From NCBI RefSeq assembly GCF_029581195.1, contig NZ_CP120737.1:1736001-1800000 (forward strand): a stretch of DNA of 64,000 bases, read 5' to 3'. The position numbers and the translations under genes are program-made. Position 1 is the first letter of the stretch; every line of letters starts with the position of its first letter. The notes beneath the pieces were generated by a model. It saw only the letters and a program-made list of their open reading frames with translations, was not told the DNA's origin and ran no database searches. This DNA comes from Solwaraspora sp. WMMD791 (GTDB lineage Bacteria > Actinomycetota > Actinomycetes > Mycobacteriales > Micromonosporaceae). Shown here one piece after another: positions 1 to 8,967 of the stretch.

Positions 1-845
1 CCCGGCCGCCGCTGTTCCTGGTGCATCCGCTCGGCGGCAACGTGCTCTGCTACGTACCGCTGAGCCGGCACCTGCCGGCCGACCAGCCGGTGTACGCGCT
101 GCAGGCGGCCGGCGCGGACCCCGGGGCCGAGCCGCTGCGCAGCCTGCCGGAGCTGGCAGCCAGCTACCTGGCGGCGGTACGCCGGGCCCGTCCCACCGGC
201 CCGTACGTGTTCAGCGGCTGGTCGTTCGGTGGCTTCGTCGCCCTGGAGATGGCCGCCCAGTTGCGCCGGGCGCAGCCGGACGCGGAGATCCGGGTGATCC
301 TGCTGGACTCGATCACCCCCGGTACGCCGACACCGGAGGCGGTGGCCGACGACGCCCTGCTGGAGTGGTTCTTCTGGGAGCTGTGCTGGTTCGAGCGCGG
401 TGCCACCCCCACCGAGGCGCTGCCCAGCGGGCTGCCCGAGCGCGGCGACCGGCTCGACTTCATCCTGCGGCGGGCGGTGGCGGCCGGTGTGCTGCCCGAC
501 GGTAGTTCACGCGGCGTGGTGGAGCGACTGTTCGGGGTGTTCCAGGCGAACTGGCAGGCACTGCTCGACTACCGCCCGCCGCCGTACGTCGACCCGATCG
601 TGCTGCTACGGGCCAGCGGCGAGCTGCCGGCACCGCTGCGCCCGATGCACGAGGCCGCGCACAGCCGGCACGCCGACCCGGACAACGGGCTGACCGACTG
701 GGCCGGCGGTGGCCTCACCGTCGTGGAGGTCCCCGGCGACCATCTCGACCTGCTCGACGAACCCCACGTCCGGGTGCTCGCCGACCGGCTGAACGCCTGT
801 CTCGTGTCCGATCCGACGCCACCGCAACCTTCTGTCGAGGAGTGA
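1..845 (+). CDS. Thioesterase domain, 3' end of an NRPS/PKS gene (partial)
   Basis: The reading frame is open from the first base and ends at TGA 843-845, so this is the C-terminus of a longer protein. A GTG at 21 exists, but the coding pattern (PPLFLVHPLGG) starts before it and is the usual beginning of a type I thioesterase domain in NRPSs. The nucleophile elbow is visible as GWSFGG, followed by a conserved Asp region (LLDSIT) and a late catalytic His (GDHLDLL). Such domains release the finished chain from the carrier protein by hydrolysis or cyclisation. The stop lies 4 bases before the next start, so this gene leads the downstream tailoring operon. The rest of the assembly line must lie upstream. 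A stand-alone type II thioesterase cannot be fully excluded. Confidence 0.85.
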   Translation, partial: RPPLFLVHPLGGNVLCYVPLSRHLPADQPVYALQAAGADPGAEPLRSLPELAASYLAAVRRARPTGPYVFSGWSFGGFVALEMAAQLRRAQPDAEIRVILLDSITPGTPTPEAVADDALLEWFFWELCWFERGATPTEALPSGLPERGDRLDFILRRAVAAGVLPDGSSRGVVERLFGVFQANWQALLDYRPPPYVDPIVLLRASGELPAPLRPMHEAAHSRHADPDNGLTDWAGGGLTVVEVPGDHLDLLDEPHVRVLADRLNACLVSDPTPPQPSVEE

Positions 846-849
846 GCCA

Positions 850-2013
850 ATGAGCAGTCCACCGCCGACGGCCATCGTCGTCGGTGCCGGGATCGGCGGT
901 CTCACCGCCGCCGCGGCGCTTCGTCGCACCGGCTACCAGGTCAGGATCTTCGAACGGGCCACCGACCTGCTGCCCGCCGGCAGCGCCCTGGCGCTGACCT
1001 GCAACGCGTCGGTCGCGCTGCGCCAGATGGGCATCGAGCTGAACCTCAACGGCCGGGCCGTGCAGTGGGACCGGCTGCACTTCAAGACCGCGGCCGGTCA
1101 GGTGATCCGCACCATCCACTACCGGCACTTCATCCAGGAGTTCGGGGTGCCGATGCTGGCGGTGCACCGCGCCGACCTGCAACAGGCGCTGCTGGAGCAG
1201 GTCGGCGAGGAATCGGTGACCCTCGGCGCGACCGCGACCGGGTACGACGTCGACGGCGACCAGGTCCAGGTGGCCTTCAGCGACGGGCACACCGTACGCG
1301 GCGACGTCCTGATCGGTGCCGACGGGATCCGGTCGGCGGTCCGCCGGCAGCTGCTCGGCCCGGAAGAGCTACGCGACGGCGACTACATCTGCTGGCTCGC
1401 GACGCCGCACTTCACTCATCCCCGGGTGACCCCCGGCTACGCCGCGCACTACTGGGGGCGCGGACGGCGGTTCGGGCTCGCCGACATCGGCAACGGCCGG
1501 GTCTACTGGTGGGGCACCTTGAACATGCCCGGTGAAGCCGCCCGGACCTGGAAGGGCGACCGGGAGGAGATCGAGCGGACCTACGCCGGCTGGGCCGACG
1601 AGGTGGGCGCCGTCCTGCGGGCCACGCCGGACGACACCATCATCACCATTCCGGCCCAGGACCGCCCGTTCCGCGGCTCGTGGGGCACCGGCCCGGTGAC
1701 CCTGCTCGGCGACGCCGCCCACCCGATGATGACCAGTCTCGGCCAGGGCGCGGCGATGGCGGTCGAGGACGGCGTGGTGCTCGCCCAGTGCCTGGCCGGT
1801 GCCGACACGATCAGCGCCGGGCTGCGCGCATACGAGGACGCCCGCCGCCCCCGTACCCACCAGATGGTGCAGGCGTCGTACGCGCTGAGCCGCATCGAGC
1901 AGGCCGAACATCCGCTGGCCGTGCTCGGCCGCCGGCTGTACTTCCGCTGGGTGCCGCAACGCTCGATCGACGCGCGCAACCGGGCGGCGCTGACCTTCCA
2001 GGGGGCGTCGTGA
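850..2013 (+). CDS. FAD-dependent monooxygenase (class A flavoprotein)
   Basis: A 387-residue aromatic-hydroxylase-type flavoprotein. The N-terminal GAGIGGL dinucleotide-binding motif lies near residue 13, the GADGIRSAVR 'DG' motif near 160 and the GDAAHPMMTSLGQG 'GD' motif near 290. The ATG follows the thioesterase stop by 4 bases, with a GAGGAG ribosome site overlapping the end of that gene, so the two are translationally linked. Enzymes of this class hydroxylate, or carry out Baeyer-Villiger-type oxidations on, released or carrier-bound products. In some NRPS pathways for bicyclic pyrrolizidine-like compounds a related monooxygenase follows the synthetase, but the substrate here is unknown. 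Confidence 0.9.
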   Translation: MSSPPPTAIVVGAGIGGLTAAAALRRTGYQVRIFERATDLLPAGSALALTCNASVALRQMGIELNLNGRAVQWDRLHFKTAAGQVIRTIHYRHFIQEFGVPMLAVHRADLQQALLEQVGEESVTLGATATGYDVDGDQVQVAFSDGHTVRGDVLIGADGIRSAVRRQLLGPEELRDGDYICWLATPHFTHPRVTPGYAAHYWGRGRRFGLADIGNGRVYWWGTLNMPGEAARTWKGDREEIERTYAGWADEVGAVLRATPDDTIITIPAQDRPFRGSWGTGPVTLLGDAAHPMMTSLGQGAAMAVEDGVVLAQCLAGADTISAGLRAYEDARRPRTHQMVQASYALSRIEQAEHPLAVLGRRLYFRWVPQRSIDARNRAALTFQGAS

Positions 2014-3470
2014 GCAGCCGGCCGGCCACGACCGGTCCGCTGTCGGCAGAGGCGGTCGTCGACCGGGAGCTGAGCCCGGTCGAACGCTGGTACTGGATCG
2101 CCGACCAGCTCTCACCGCTCACCGTGATCGCCCGGGTCCGGGTGCACGCCACGATCGCGGGCCCGGTACTACGCGCGGCGCTGGACGTCGTGCAGCGACG
2201 CCATCCACTGCTGCAGGTCGCGATCCGCGCCGACGAGGACGGACGCCATCCACGGTACGTGGCCACCGACCGGCCCGTCCCGCTGTGCGAACCCACCGCC
2301 GCCGGCCCCGACGACGCGGACAGCTGGGTGCGGTGGTGCAACGAACACGAGCTGGTCGACCCGATCGACTGGCACACCGGCCCGCTGGCCAGGGCGACCG
2401 CCCTGACCATCGGCGGCGGCGCACCGCCGGCGGTCGATCTGATCATCGCCCTGCCGCACAGCGTCGCCGACGGCACCACCGTGCTCGCCCTCGTCCGGCA
2501 GTGGGCGCAGCAGTGCGCCCTGCTCGCCGCCGGACCCGACGACGGCGCCGCCCCGCCACCGCTGGGGCTGACCGCCGCCGCGTCGACGCGGCCGCCGGCC
2601 CGCGAGCGCGCCCTGCCGCCCCCCGACGACCTCCTACCGGAGCCGCACCGGGGGGCGGCCGGGGCCGCCGTGCTGCAGGCCAAGCAGGAACGCGACGGAC
2701 AGGACATCAGCCGGTACCGGCCGGCCCGGTTCGAACCCACCCGGTACGTGCCGTTCGAGCAGCGCCGTACCGGCCTGATTCACCGGGAACTCTCCGCCGA
2801 CCAGCTCACGGCGCTGGCCGACGCCTGCCGGCGGGAGGGCACGAGCGTCCACGGGGCGCTGGTGGCGGCGCTGGCCAGCGCGGTGGCGGCCGAGCGGTCC
2901 GACGTCGCGTACCTGATGATCGGCTCGCCGATCGACTTCCGTGCCGCGTTGGACCCGCCGGTCGGTCCGGACGAGGTCGGCACCTACGTGGCGACCGTAC
3001 CGTCGCTGGTGGACTGCCGGTCCACGGCGACGGTGTGGGACCGGGCCCGGTCGGTCAGCGCCGACGTCGCCCGACGCCGGGATCTCGGCGAGCATCTCGC
3101 CCTGGTGAACCTGGTCCGCGGCGGCTGCCCGCCGAGCGTGGCCGAAGGCCGTCCGTTCCTGGAGTTCATGGAACAGACCAGCCCGATCAACCTGTGCGTG
3201 TCCAACGTCGGCCGGTACGACTTCCCCGACCGGCTAGGCGACTGGGCGCTGTCCGGCGCGCAGTTCATCACCGGGTTGTCGGTCAACGGCTACTTCGTCG
3301 CCACCGTCACCACCAGCGGAGGCCGGCTGTTCTGGAACTTCACCTACATCCGGGAGGCGGTGGACGAGCAGCGGGCCGTCGCCCTGGTCGACAACTGTCT
3401 GCACACCCTGCTGACCGCGCTGCCGGCCGCCCGTACCGAATCGGAGGACTCGCATGTGGATCAATCGTGA
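2010..3470 (+). CDS. Condensation-domain-like / PapA-type acyltransferase
   Basis: The GTG at 2010 overlaps the upstream TGA (GTGA) and gives a 486-residue stand-alone protein; longer in-frame starts would run far into the previous gene. It resembles the chloramphenicol-acetyltransferase-like fold of NRPS condensation domains and PapA-type acyltransferases. The N-terminus has SPVERWYW and RRHPLL blocks. The active-site motif reads PHSVADG, so the catalytic second His (H150) and the Asp (D154) are present while the first His is Pro. It probably joins an acyl group to an alcohol or amine of the cluster product. Its TGA lies inside the next gene (17-base overlap). Confidence 0.75.
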   Translation: MSSRPATTGPLSAEAVVDRELSPVERWYWIADQLSPLTVIARVRVHATIAGPVLRAALDVVQRRHPLLQVAIRADEDGRHPRYVATDRPVPLCEPTAAGPDDADSWVRWCNEHELVDPIDWHTGPLARATALTIGGGAPPAVDLIIALPHSVADGTTVLALVRQWAQQCALLAAGPDDGAAPPPLGLTAAASTRPPARERALPPPDDLLPEPHRGAAGAAVLQAKQERDGQDISRYRPARFEPTRYVPFEQRRTGLIHRELSADQLTALADACRREGTSVHGALVAALASAVAAERSDVAYLMIGSPIDFRAALDPPVGPDEVGTYVATVPSLVDCRSTATVWDRARSVSADVARRRDLGEHLALVNLVRGGCPPSVAEGRPFLEFMEQTSPINLCVSNVGRYDFPDRLGDWALSGAQFITGLSVNGYFVATVTTSGGRLFWNFTYIREAVDEQRAVALVDNCLHTLLTALPAARTESEDSHVDQS

Positions 3471-4377
3471 GCCGGTACCACCGCACGGACGCTGGGTGCT
3501 CGTCACCGGCGCGTCGTCGGGGCTGGGCCGGCAGGCCACGGTCGAACTCACCCGACACGGCTTCAACGTCTTCGCCGCCGTGCGACGGGCCGCCGACGGC
3601 GCGGACCTGCGGCCGGCCGGCACCGGAGCCGTCCACCCCGTACTGCTGGACGTCACCGACGACGCGGCGCTGCACCGCGCGGCGGAGGAGATCGCCGCCG
3701 TGACCGGCGCGGCGGGCCTGTGGGGGCTGGTCAACAACGCGGGGATCTGCATCACCGCGCCGCTGGAGTGCGTCACCCGGGAGCAGTTGCGGATCCAACT
3801 GGAGACCAACGTCGTCGGGTCGGTGATGGTCACCCGGGCGATGCTGCCGGCGCTGCGGAGGTGCGGCGGCCGGATCGTGAACGTCACGTCGGGGCTCGGC
3901 ACGGTCGCGGTGCCGTACCTGGGCGCGTACGCGGCGTCGCAGTTCGCCAAGGAGGCGCTCAGCGACATCATGCGTCGGGAGCTGCGCGCCTTCGGCATCG
4001 CGGTGAGCGTCGTACAGCCTGGCGCGATCATGACCCCGATCTGGCGCAAGACCCGGGAGACCGCGTTGCGCACCCTGCAGGCGGCACCGGAGTCGGTGGC
4101 CGGGCTCTACCGGTCGTCGTTGCTGAGCTTCGTCGACGCCAACGAACAGGGCGCTCTCGCCAGCACCACCACGATGCAGGACTTCGCCGACGCGGTCCGC
4201 ACCGCGCTGACCGCACACCGGCCGAAGATCCGCTACGTCGTCGGCGCCGACGTCAAGAAGGCCCGGTTCATGACCCGGCTGTTGCCGGCTTCCGCCTTCG
4301 ACCGTCAGCTCGGCGCGATCGTCGGCCCCCCGCCGGCCGTCGGCCGGGAACCCGCCAGTACCTCCCCCGGCCGCTGA
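3454..4377 (+). CDS. Short-chain dehydrogenase/reductase with YxxxQ active site
   Basis: A 307-residue classical SDR. It has a TGASSGLG cofactor motif near residue 18, NNAG, and the catalytic Ser in VNVTSG (S146). The active-site helix reads AYAASQFAK. Y159 is present, but the position of the catalytic Lys is Gln (Q163), with a Lys three residues later (K166). The ATG has a clear CGGAGGA site and overlaps the previous gene by 17 bases. It could reduce a ketone or oxidise an alcohol in the pathway if activity survives the substitution. A non-catalytic or mechanistically altered role is possible. Confidence 0.85.
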   Translation: MWINREPVPPHGRWVLVTGASSGLGRQATVELTRHGFNVFAAVRRAADGADLRPAGTGAVHPVLLDVTDDAALHRAAEEIAAVTGAAGLWGLVNNAGICITAPLECVTREQLRIQLETNVVGSVMVTRAMLPALRRCGGRIVNVTSGLGTVAVPYLGAYAASQFAKEALSDIMRRELRAFGIAVSVVQPGAIMTPIWRKTRETALRTLQAAPESVAGLYRSSLLSFVDANEQGALASTTTMQDFADAVRTALTAHRPKIRYVVGADVKKARFMTRLLPASAFDRQLGAIVGPPPAVGREPASTSPGR

Positions 4378-4386
4378 GGAGACCTC

Positions 4387-5604
4387 GTGACCCACGCACC
4401 GCAACATTCCACCCTGATCCTCGGCGAGGAGATGATCTCGCCGCTGCATCCGCTCTACGACGGGCTGCGGGTCGACGGACCGGCCCGGCCGGCGTACCTC
4501 GCCACCGACCATCCGGTATGGATCGTCACCCGCTACGACGACGTCCGGACCGTCCTGGCGAGCCCGCACGTGGCCCGGGACGCGACCGCCGCCGCCGAGC
4601 TGTTCACCACGGTCACCGGCGTGCACCGTCCGGTGATCGGCGGCACGCTGATCGGGCACATGCTCAACGCCGACCCGCCGGACCACACCCGACTGCGGTC
4701 GCTGGTGACCCGGGCGTTCACCACCCGACGGGTGGAGCACCTGCGGCCCCGGGTGGAGCAGATCGCCGACCGGCTGCTCGACGCGATCGCCGACCAGGAT
4801 CAGGTCGACCTGATGTCCAGCTACTGCTTCCCGCTGCCGTTGGCGGTCATCGGCGACATGCTCGGCATCCCCGCCGACGGCCAGGAGCGTTTCCGGGGCT
4901 GGGCGCAGCAGCAGGCCACCCCGCTGTCGCCGGACGCCGCCGAGGCCGTCGCCGCCGAGATCACCGCCTACCTGGAGGAGCTCATCGCGGCCAAGCAGGC
5001 GCATCCGGCAGACGACCTGCTGACCGCGTTGATCCAGGCCCGCGACGACGGCGACCGGCTGAGCGGGTCCGAACTCGTCGCCATGACCTACCTGATGATC
5101 ATGGCCGGTTTCGAGACGACCATGAACCTGATCGGCAACGGCGTACTCACCCTGCTGCGCCACCCGGACCAGCTCGCCGCGATCCAGGCCGACCCCGGCC
5201 TGCTACCGAAGGCGATCGAGGCGTACCTGCGCTACGACGGCCCGGTGCTGATGTCGATGCTGCGGTTCACCACCGCCCCCGTCCAGGTCGGCGAGGTGAC
5301 CATCCCGGAAGGTTCCTTCCTGCTCGCCTCGCTGGCGCACGCGAACCGCGATCCGCAGCGCTTCCCACCTCAGCAGGCGTACGACGTCCGCGGCCCCTCC
5401 GACGGCCACCTCGGCTTCGGCCACGGCATCCACTACTGCATCGGGGCGCCGCTGGCCCGGGTGGAGGGCCAGATTGCGATCGGCCGGCTGCTGCAGCGCT
5501 TCCCGCAGCTGTCGCTGGCCGCCCCGGTGGAGAGCCTGCGCTGGTTGGACACCACGTTCCTGCGCGCACTGATCAGCCTGCCCGTATCGACGAAAGGCGC
5601 ATGA
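4387..5604 (+). CDS. Cytochrome P450 with altered ExxR motif
   Basis: A 405-residue bacterial P450 starting at GTG 4387 behind a GAGGAGACC site. The I-helix oxygen-activation motif is AGFETT (residues 240-245). The heme loop is FGHGIHYCIG, with the thiolate Cys at 351. The K-helix reads IEAYLRY, so the usually near-invariant Glu of ExxR is Ala279 while R282 remains. The gene is 9 bases after the SDR and overlaps the next start (ATGA), so it belongs to the tailoring operon. It probably hydroxylates or couples the peptide/polyketide product. No ferredoxin gene is nearby. Confidence 0.92.
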   Translation: MTHAPQHSTLILGEEMISPLHPLYDGLRVDGPARPAYLATDHPVWIVTRYDDVRTVLASPHVARDATAAAELFTTVTGVHRPVIGGTLIGHMLNADPPDHTRLRSLVTRAFTTRRVEHLRPRVEQIADRLLDAIADQDQVDLMSSYCFPLPLAVIGDMLGIPADGQERFRGWAQQQATPLSPDAAEAVAAEITAYLEELIAAKQAHPADDLLTALIQARDDGDRLSGSELVAMTYLMIMAGFETTMNLIGNGVLTLLRHPDQLAAIQADPGLLPKAIEAYLRYDGPVLMSMLRFTTAPVQVGEVTIPEGSFLLASLAHANRDPQRFPPQQAYDVRGPSDGHLGFGHGIHYCIGAPLARVEGQIAIGRLLQRFPQLSLAAPVESLRWLDTTFLRALISLPVSTKGA

Positions 5605-6053
5605 GCATGCCTACCGGAGCTACCGCCCGTACCGCCGCCGAGCGGTTGTTCGCCCACCACCTCGACCTGCTCGAGCGCAACGCCATCGCCGACTGGGTCG
5701 CCCTGTTCACCCCCGACGGCGTGCTGGAGTTCCCGTACGCCCCGGCGGGCTGGCCGGCCGTCTTCCGCGGCCACGAACAGATCCGCGCACAGATGGACAA
5801 GTACGCCGAGAACCTGTCACTGCGCTTCGACGAACTGCGGTTCCACCCGAGCGCCGCGCCGGACCTGGTGGTCGCCGAGTTCACCGGCACCGGCACCGCG
5901 TTGGCCACCGGGCTGCCGGTACATCAGACGTACATCTCGGTGGTGTGGACCTCAGGCGATCAGATCCGCCACTACCGGGACTTCTGGAACCCGGCGGTGG
6001 TCCTGGCCGCGCTGGGTGGGGAGTCCGCAGCGGCCGAGGTGGCCCGTGGTTGA
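5601..6053 (+). CDS. SnoaL-like (NTF2-fold) protein
   Basis: A 150-residue protein starting at ATG 5601, which overlaps the P450 stop (ATGA). Sequence features of the SnoaL/PhzA-B-like NTF2 superfamily include an N-terminal helix (ERLFAHHLDLL), the FTPDGVLEFPY strand, the RGHEQIRAQM segment and a C-terminal HYRDFWNP stretch. Members are small cone-shaped cyclases, isomerases or hydrolases in natural-product pathways, or product-binding scaffolds. The long in-frame region upstream of 5601 is only a shadow of the P450 and SDR genes. The reaction cannot be deduced from sequence. Confidence 0.8.
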   Translation: MSMPTGATARTAAERLFAHHLDLLERNAIADWVALFTPDGVLEFPYAPAGWPAVFRGHEQIRAQMDKYAENLSLRFDELRFHPSAAPDLVVAEFTGTGTALATGLPVHQTYISVVWTSGDQIRHYRDFWNPAVVLAALGGESAAAEVARG

Positions 6054-6098
6054 GCCGACCGCCGACGGCCACGTCCCGGCACGACGGGGTCGATCAGG

Positions 6099-8042
6099 AT
6101 GACCGCAGGAGTACGTGCCGTCGTCGCCCACCCCGGGTTCGCCGGGCCGCCGCCGGTCGACCGTGACGCGGCGACCCGGCGGTTGGCCCAGCTGCACCGG
6201 CAGCGGGCCGCCGCGCTGGCCGCCGACTGCCCCGGTGACGACATCCGGTCCCAGTGGCGGGCCCGCGCCTTCCCCGTGCTCGCCGCGCTGGCGCCGGTGA
6301 TGACCTCGACCGAAGGGGAGATCACCTACCCGGGCGACCCGATGTGTCTGTACGCGGCGTTGAGCGTCACCGTCGACGCGGCCCTGCAGTCGGCGGCCGC
6401 CGCCCCCGAGCACCGCGCCGCCTTCCCCGGACTCTGCCCCGACTGGGGTGTCGCCCCGTCGAAGGCCTACCGGCTCGCCGCGCAGCACGGGCCACGGGGC
6501 TGGCACACCGCGGACAGCAACTCCGACCGCAGTGTCTTCGACCCCCGCGTCTGGGACGCCCCCGCACGGGAGCAGCTGCGCGACGACGTACGCCGCCGTC
6601 GGCCCCGGGTCTTCCTCGTCAGCACCGTCTCCCCCGGCCACCGGTACGCGCTGCAAATGGCCGAACTGGTGAAAAGGGAGGTCCCCGACTGCCTGGTGGT
6701 GTTCGGCGGGCGGCACATCGACGAGACGATGCGCTACCGCCCGGACGGCACCCTCGCGCTGGAGTACAGCGCCACCCTGCGGGCCATCGACGAGGGCCGG
6801 GCCCGGCCGGTGGTCGACTTCCTCATCTCCGGTGACGGCTACTTCAGCTTGCACCTGCTGATGCAGGCCATCGCGCTGTCGATGGACATCCGCACCCGCG
6901 CCACCGACGTCGACGAGGTGGTGGCGACACTGGACCTGCTCGCCGCCGCCGGCGAGCAGGTCCCCGGTACGTCGCTGCTGTGCGCGCGTACCGCCGACGC
7001 GGTGCACGCCTTCCCGATCAAGGGTGCCGCATACGATCTGGCCGACCTGCCGATGCCGTACCAGGGTTTCGCGATCCGCGCCCGGTTCCCGGTCTTCCCC
7101 CGCCCCGACGGCACTCCGGCGCGCACCGCCCACATGACCGTCTCCAACGCCTGCCCGTACCACTGTGACTTCTGCTCGGAGGCGGCGCCGCTCGCCGGCG
7201 GGCTGCGGCGGTTCCGGACCGAACCGGTGGCAGCCGCCCTGGAACGGATATGTGCGTGCGTGAGCTACGGAGCGGAGGCGGTCTTCTTCGACGACTCGAT
7301 CTTCTGGAGTGGGAACTTTCCGCTGATCCGGGCCTTCTGCACGGAACTGGCCGCGCTGCGGGTGGCCAGCACCCCGGCGGAGCTGCCGCCCCGGTACCGC
7401 AAGTGGATCGAGGACGAAGGCGACTGGCAGCGGCTGCGGCAGTTGCGCTTCGGCGGGCAGGTCACCGTCGACCTGCTGACCACCCTGCACAAGGAGACCG
7501 ATGTGGTCGACACGCTGCGGCTGCTCAAGCAGGCCGGCTGCGGCTACCTCTACCTCGGTATCGAAAGCATGTCCGAGCAGGTGATGGTCAACATTCACAA
7601 GAATCTGCGCCGATCGGCGCAGTTCCCCTGGCCGCAGAAGGTACGGACCGCGTTGGAACGCATCCGCGACGCGGGTATCCCGGTCGGCTCGTCGGTGCTG
7701 TTCGGCCTGGAGGGCGAGGATCGCACATCGATCGAGGAGACGATCGACGGCGTGGGCGAACTGATCGACGCCGGCCTGTTGATGCTGGCCAGCCCGAACA
7801 TCCTCACCTACCATCCGGCGACCCCGATCACCCGGCAGCATCAGATGGCCGACTCGCTCGACTACCACTCGCCCACCGTGGACAATCGACCACCGTACAT
7901 CTATTTCGAGGAGGCATTTCCCGGGGTCGTCTCACGGCGGTTGACCGAGGACGACATCTGGTACATCCACGAGGCGACCCAGCGGCGCTGGGGCACCCGG
8001 CGCAACTCGGCGCCGGCGGAGCCGGCCGCCGATCCGCACTGA
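6099..8042 (+). CDS. Radical SAM protein with B12-binding-like N-terminal region
   Basis: A 647-residue protein. The [4Fe-4S] signature CPYHCDFC places cysteines at 352, 356 and 359 (Cx3Cx2C). Downstream there are radical-SAM barrel features (FFDDSIFW, GCGYLYLGIES, GIPVGSSVLFGLEGE). Residues about 165-260 look like a cobalamin-binding Rossmann region (a VFLVSTVSPGH strand, then VVFGGRH), but the canonical DxHxxG is not seen. This is the layout of B12-dependent radical-SAM methylases or rearranging enzymes. It starts 45 bases after the SnoaL gene, still in the operon direction. Substrate unknown; methylation of an unactivated carbon is a reasonable guess only. Confidence 0.85.
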   Translation: MTAGVRAVVAHPGFAGPPPVDRDAATRRLAQLHRQRAAALAADCPGDDIRSQWRARAFPVLAALAPVMTSTEGEITYPGDPMCLYAALSVTVDAALQSAAAAPEHRAAFPGLCPDWGVAPSKAYRLAAQHGPRGWHTADSNSDRSVFDPRVWDAPAREQLRDDVRRRRPRVFLVSTVSPGHRYALQMAELVKREVPDCLVVFGGRHIDETMRYRPDGTLALEYSATLRAIDEGRARPVVDFLISGDGYFSLHLLMQAIALSMDIRTRATDVDEVVATLDLLAAAGEQVPGTSLLCARTADAVHAFPIKGAAYDLADLPMPYQGFAIRARFPVFPRPDGTPARTAHMTVSNACPYHCDFCSEAAPLAGGLRRFRTEPVAAALERICACVSYGAEAVFFDDSIFWSGNFPLIRAFCTELAALRVASTPAELPPRYRKWIEDEGDWQRLRQLRFGGQVTVDLLTTLHKETDVVDTLRLLKQAGCGYLYLGIESMSEQVMVNIHKNLRRSAQFPWPQKVRTALERIRDAGIPVGSSVLFGLEGEDRTSIEETIDGVGELIDAGLLMLASPNILTYHPATPITRQHQMADSLDYHSPTVDNRPPYIYFEEAFPGVVSRRLTEDDIWYIHEATQRRWGTRRNSAPAEPAADPH

Positions 8043-8111
8043 GCGACACCGTCGCCACCAGCCGACACCGGTTCCCCACCAGCGACAGCGGCAGGAGCAG
8101 GAGCAGCACCG

Positions 8112-8930
8112 ATGGACACCATGTTGGACACGTTGCGTACGATCGTGCGGGACCGCAGCCGAGGGATTCCCGACGAGGACTTCACCCTGCGCGGCCTGTG
8201 GAGCGTCGACTACCGCGCCTACCCCACCCCGTACGAGCGGTTCATGACGTACAGCTTCGTGATGGCGCAGGCGAAGCGGCAAGGTTGCTGCTATGCCGAC
8301 TTTGGATCGGTCCGGCTCAGCGGCGAGGTCGACGCCCTGCTCGGCCAGGACAGCCGCGAGGTACGGGGTCTGTCGGTGGAGGAGGACATCGCGATCCTGG
8401 ACGCCGCGTTCGGCTCGCTGCCCACCCGGCCCACCCGCCGGCACCTCATCGACGGCCTGCCGCAGGACAAGGCGCTGGTCCGAGCGAGGATCGTCGTCGA
8501 CGAGGCGATGGCGCTGCTGAGCGCGACCGGCGGGCGGCGGGTCGCGAACGTGGGGGTGATGGGCAACCTGATCCACCACCTGCGCACCGAGGACGTCCAG
8601 ATCACCGCCAGTGACTTCGATCCGGACCTGATCGCCAACGGCATTCTCGGCGTACCGGTGGTGTCGGGGCAGGAGAGCGCCCGGCTGATCGCCGAGAGCG
8701 ACGTCGCGCTCGTCTGCGGGGAGACCCTCCCGAGCCACACGCTGACGGCGCTGCTGGGCACTGCCGCCGAGCACGGCACCCGCCTGGTGGTGTTCGCCGT
8801 CACCGGCTGCCACTTCGCCGAAGCGTACTGCACGGACTTCGGTATCGACGTGGTGGTCAGCGAGCCGCAGCCGCAGTACCTCTTCCAGGGACAGTCGACG
8901 ATCGACGTCTACCGCCGTCGGTCGGGCTGA
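8112..8930 (+). CDS. DUF364-like Rossmann protein, last gene of the cluster
   Basis: A 272-residue protein starting at ATG 8112 behind a repeated AGGAG site. The C-terminal half (about 135-260) has a Rossmann-like pattern (VANVGVMGN strand, ASDFDPD, ALVCGETLPSHTL, VVFAVTGCHF). This resembles the PF04016/DUF364 'heavy-metal chelation' family, where a TGSTLVNGTL-like loop and a GPS-like loop form the binding site. The N-terminal half is not recognised. No catalytic function is established for the family. Its position right after the radical-SAM gene suggests a partner or later step in the same pathway. Family assignment is by eye. Confidence 0.6.
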   Translation: MDTMLDTLRTIVRDRSRGIPDEDFTLRGLWSVDYRAYPTPYERFMTYSFVMAQAKRQGCCYADFGSVRLSGEVDALLGQDSREVRGLSVEEDIAILDAAFGSLPTRPTRRHLIDGLPQDKALVRARIVVDEAMALLSATGGRRVANVGVMGNLIHHLRTEDVQITASDFDPDLIANGILGVPVVSGQESARLIAESDVALVCGETLPSHTLTALLGTAAEHGTRLVVFAVTGCHFAEAYCTDFGIDVVVSEPQPQYLFQGQSTIDVYRRRSG

Positions 8931-8967
8931 TCCGTCACCCCGGGTTGATCATGATCGGCCAGGTCGG

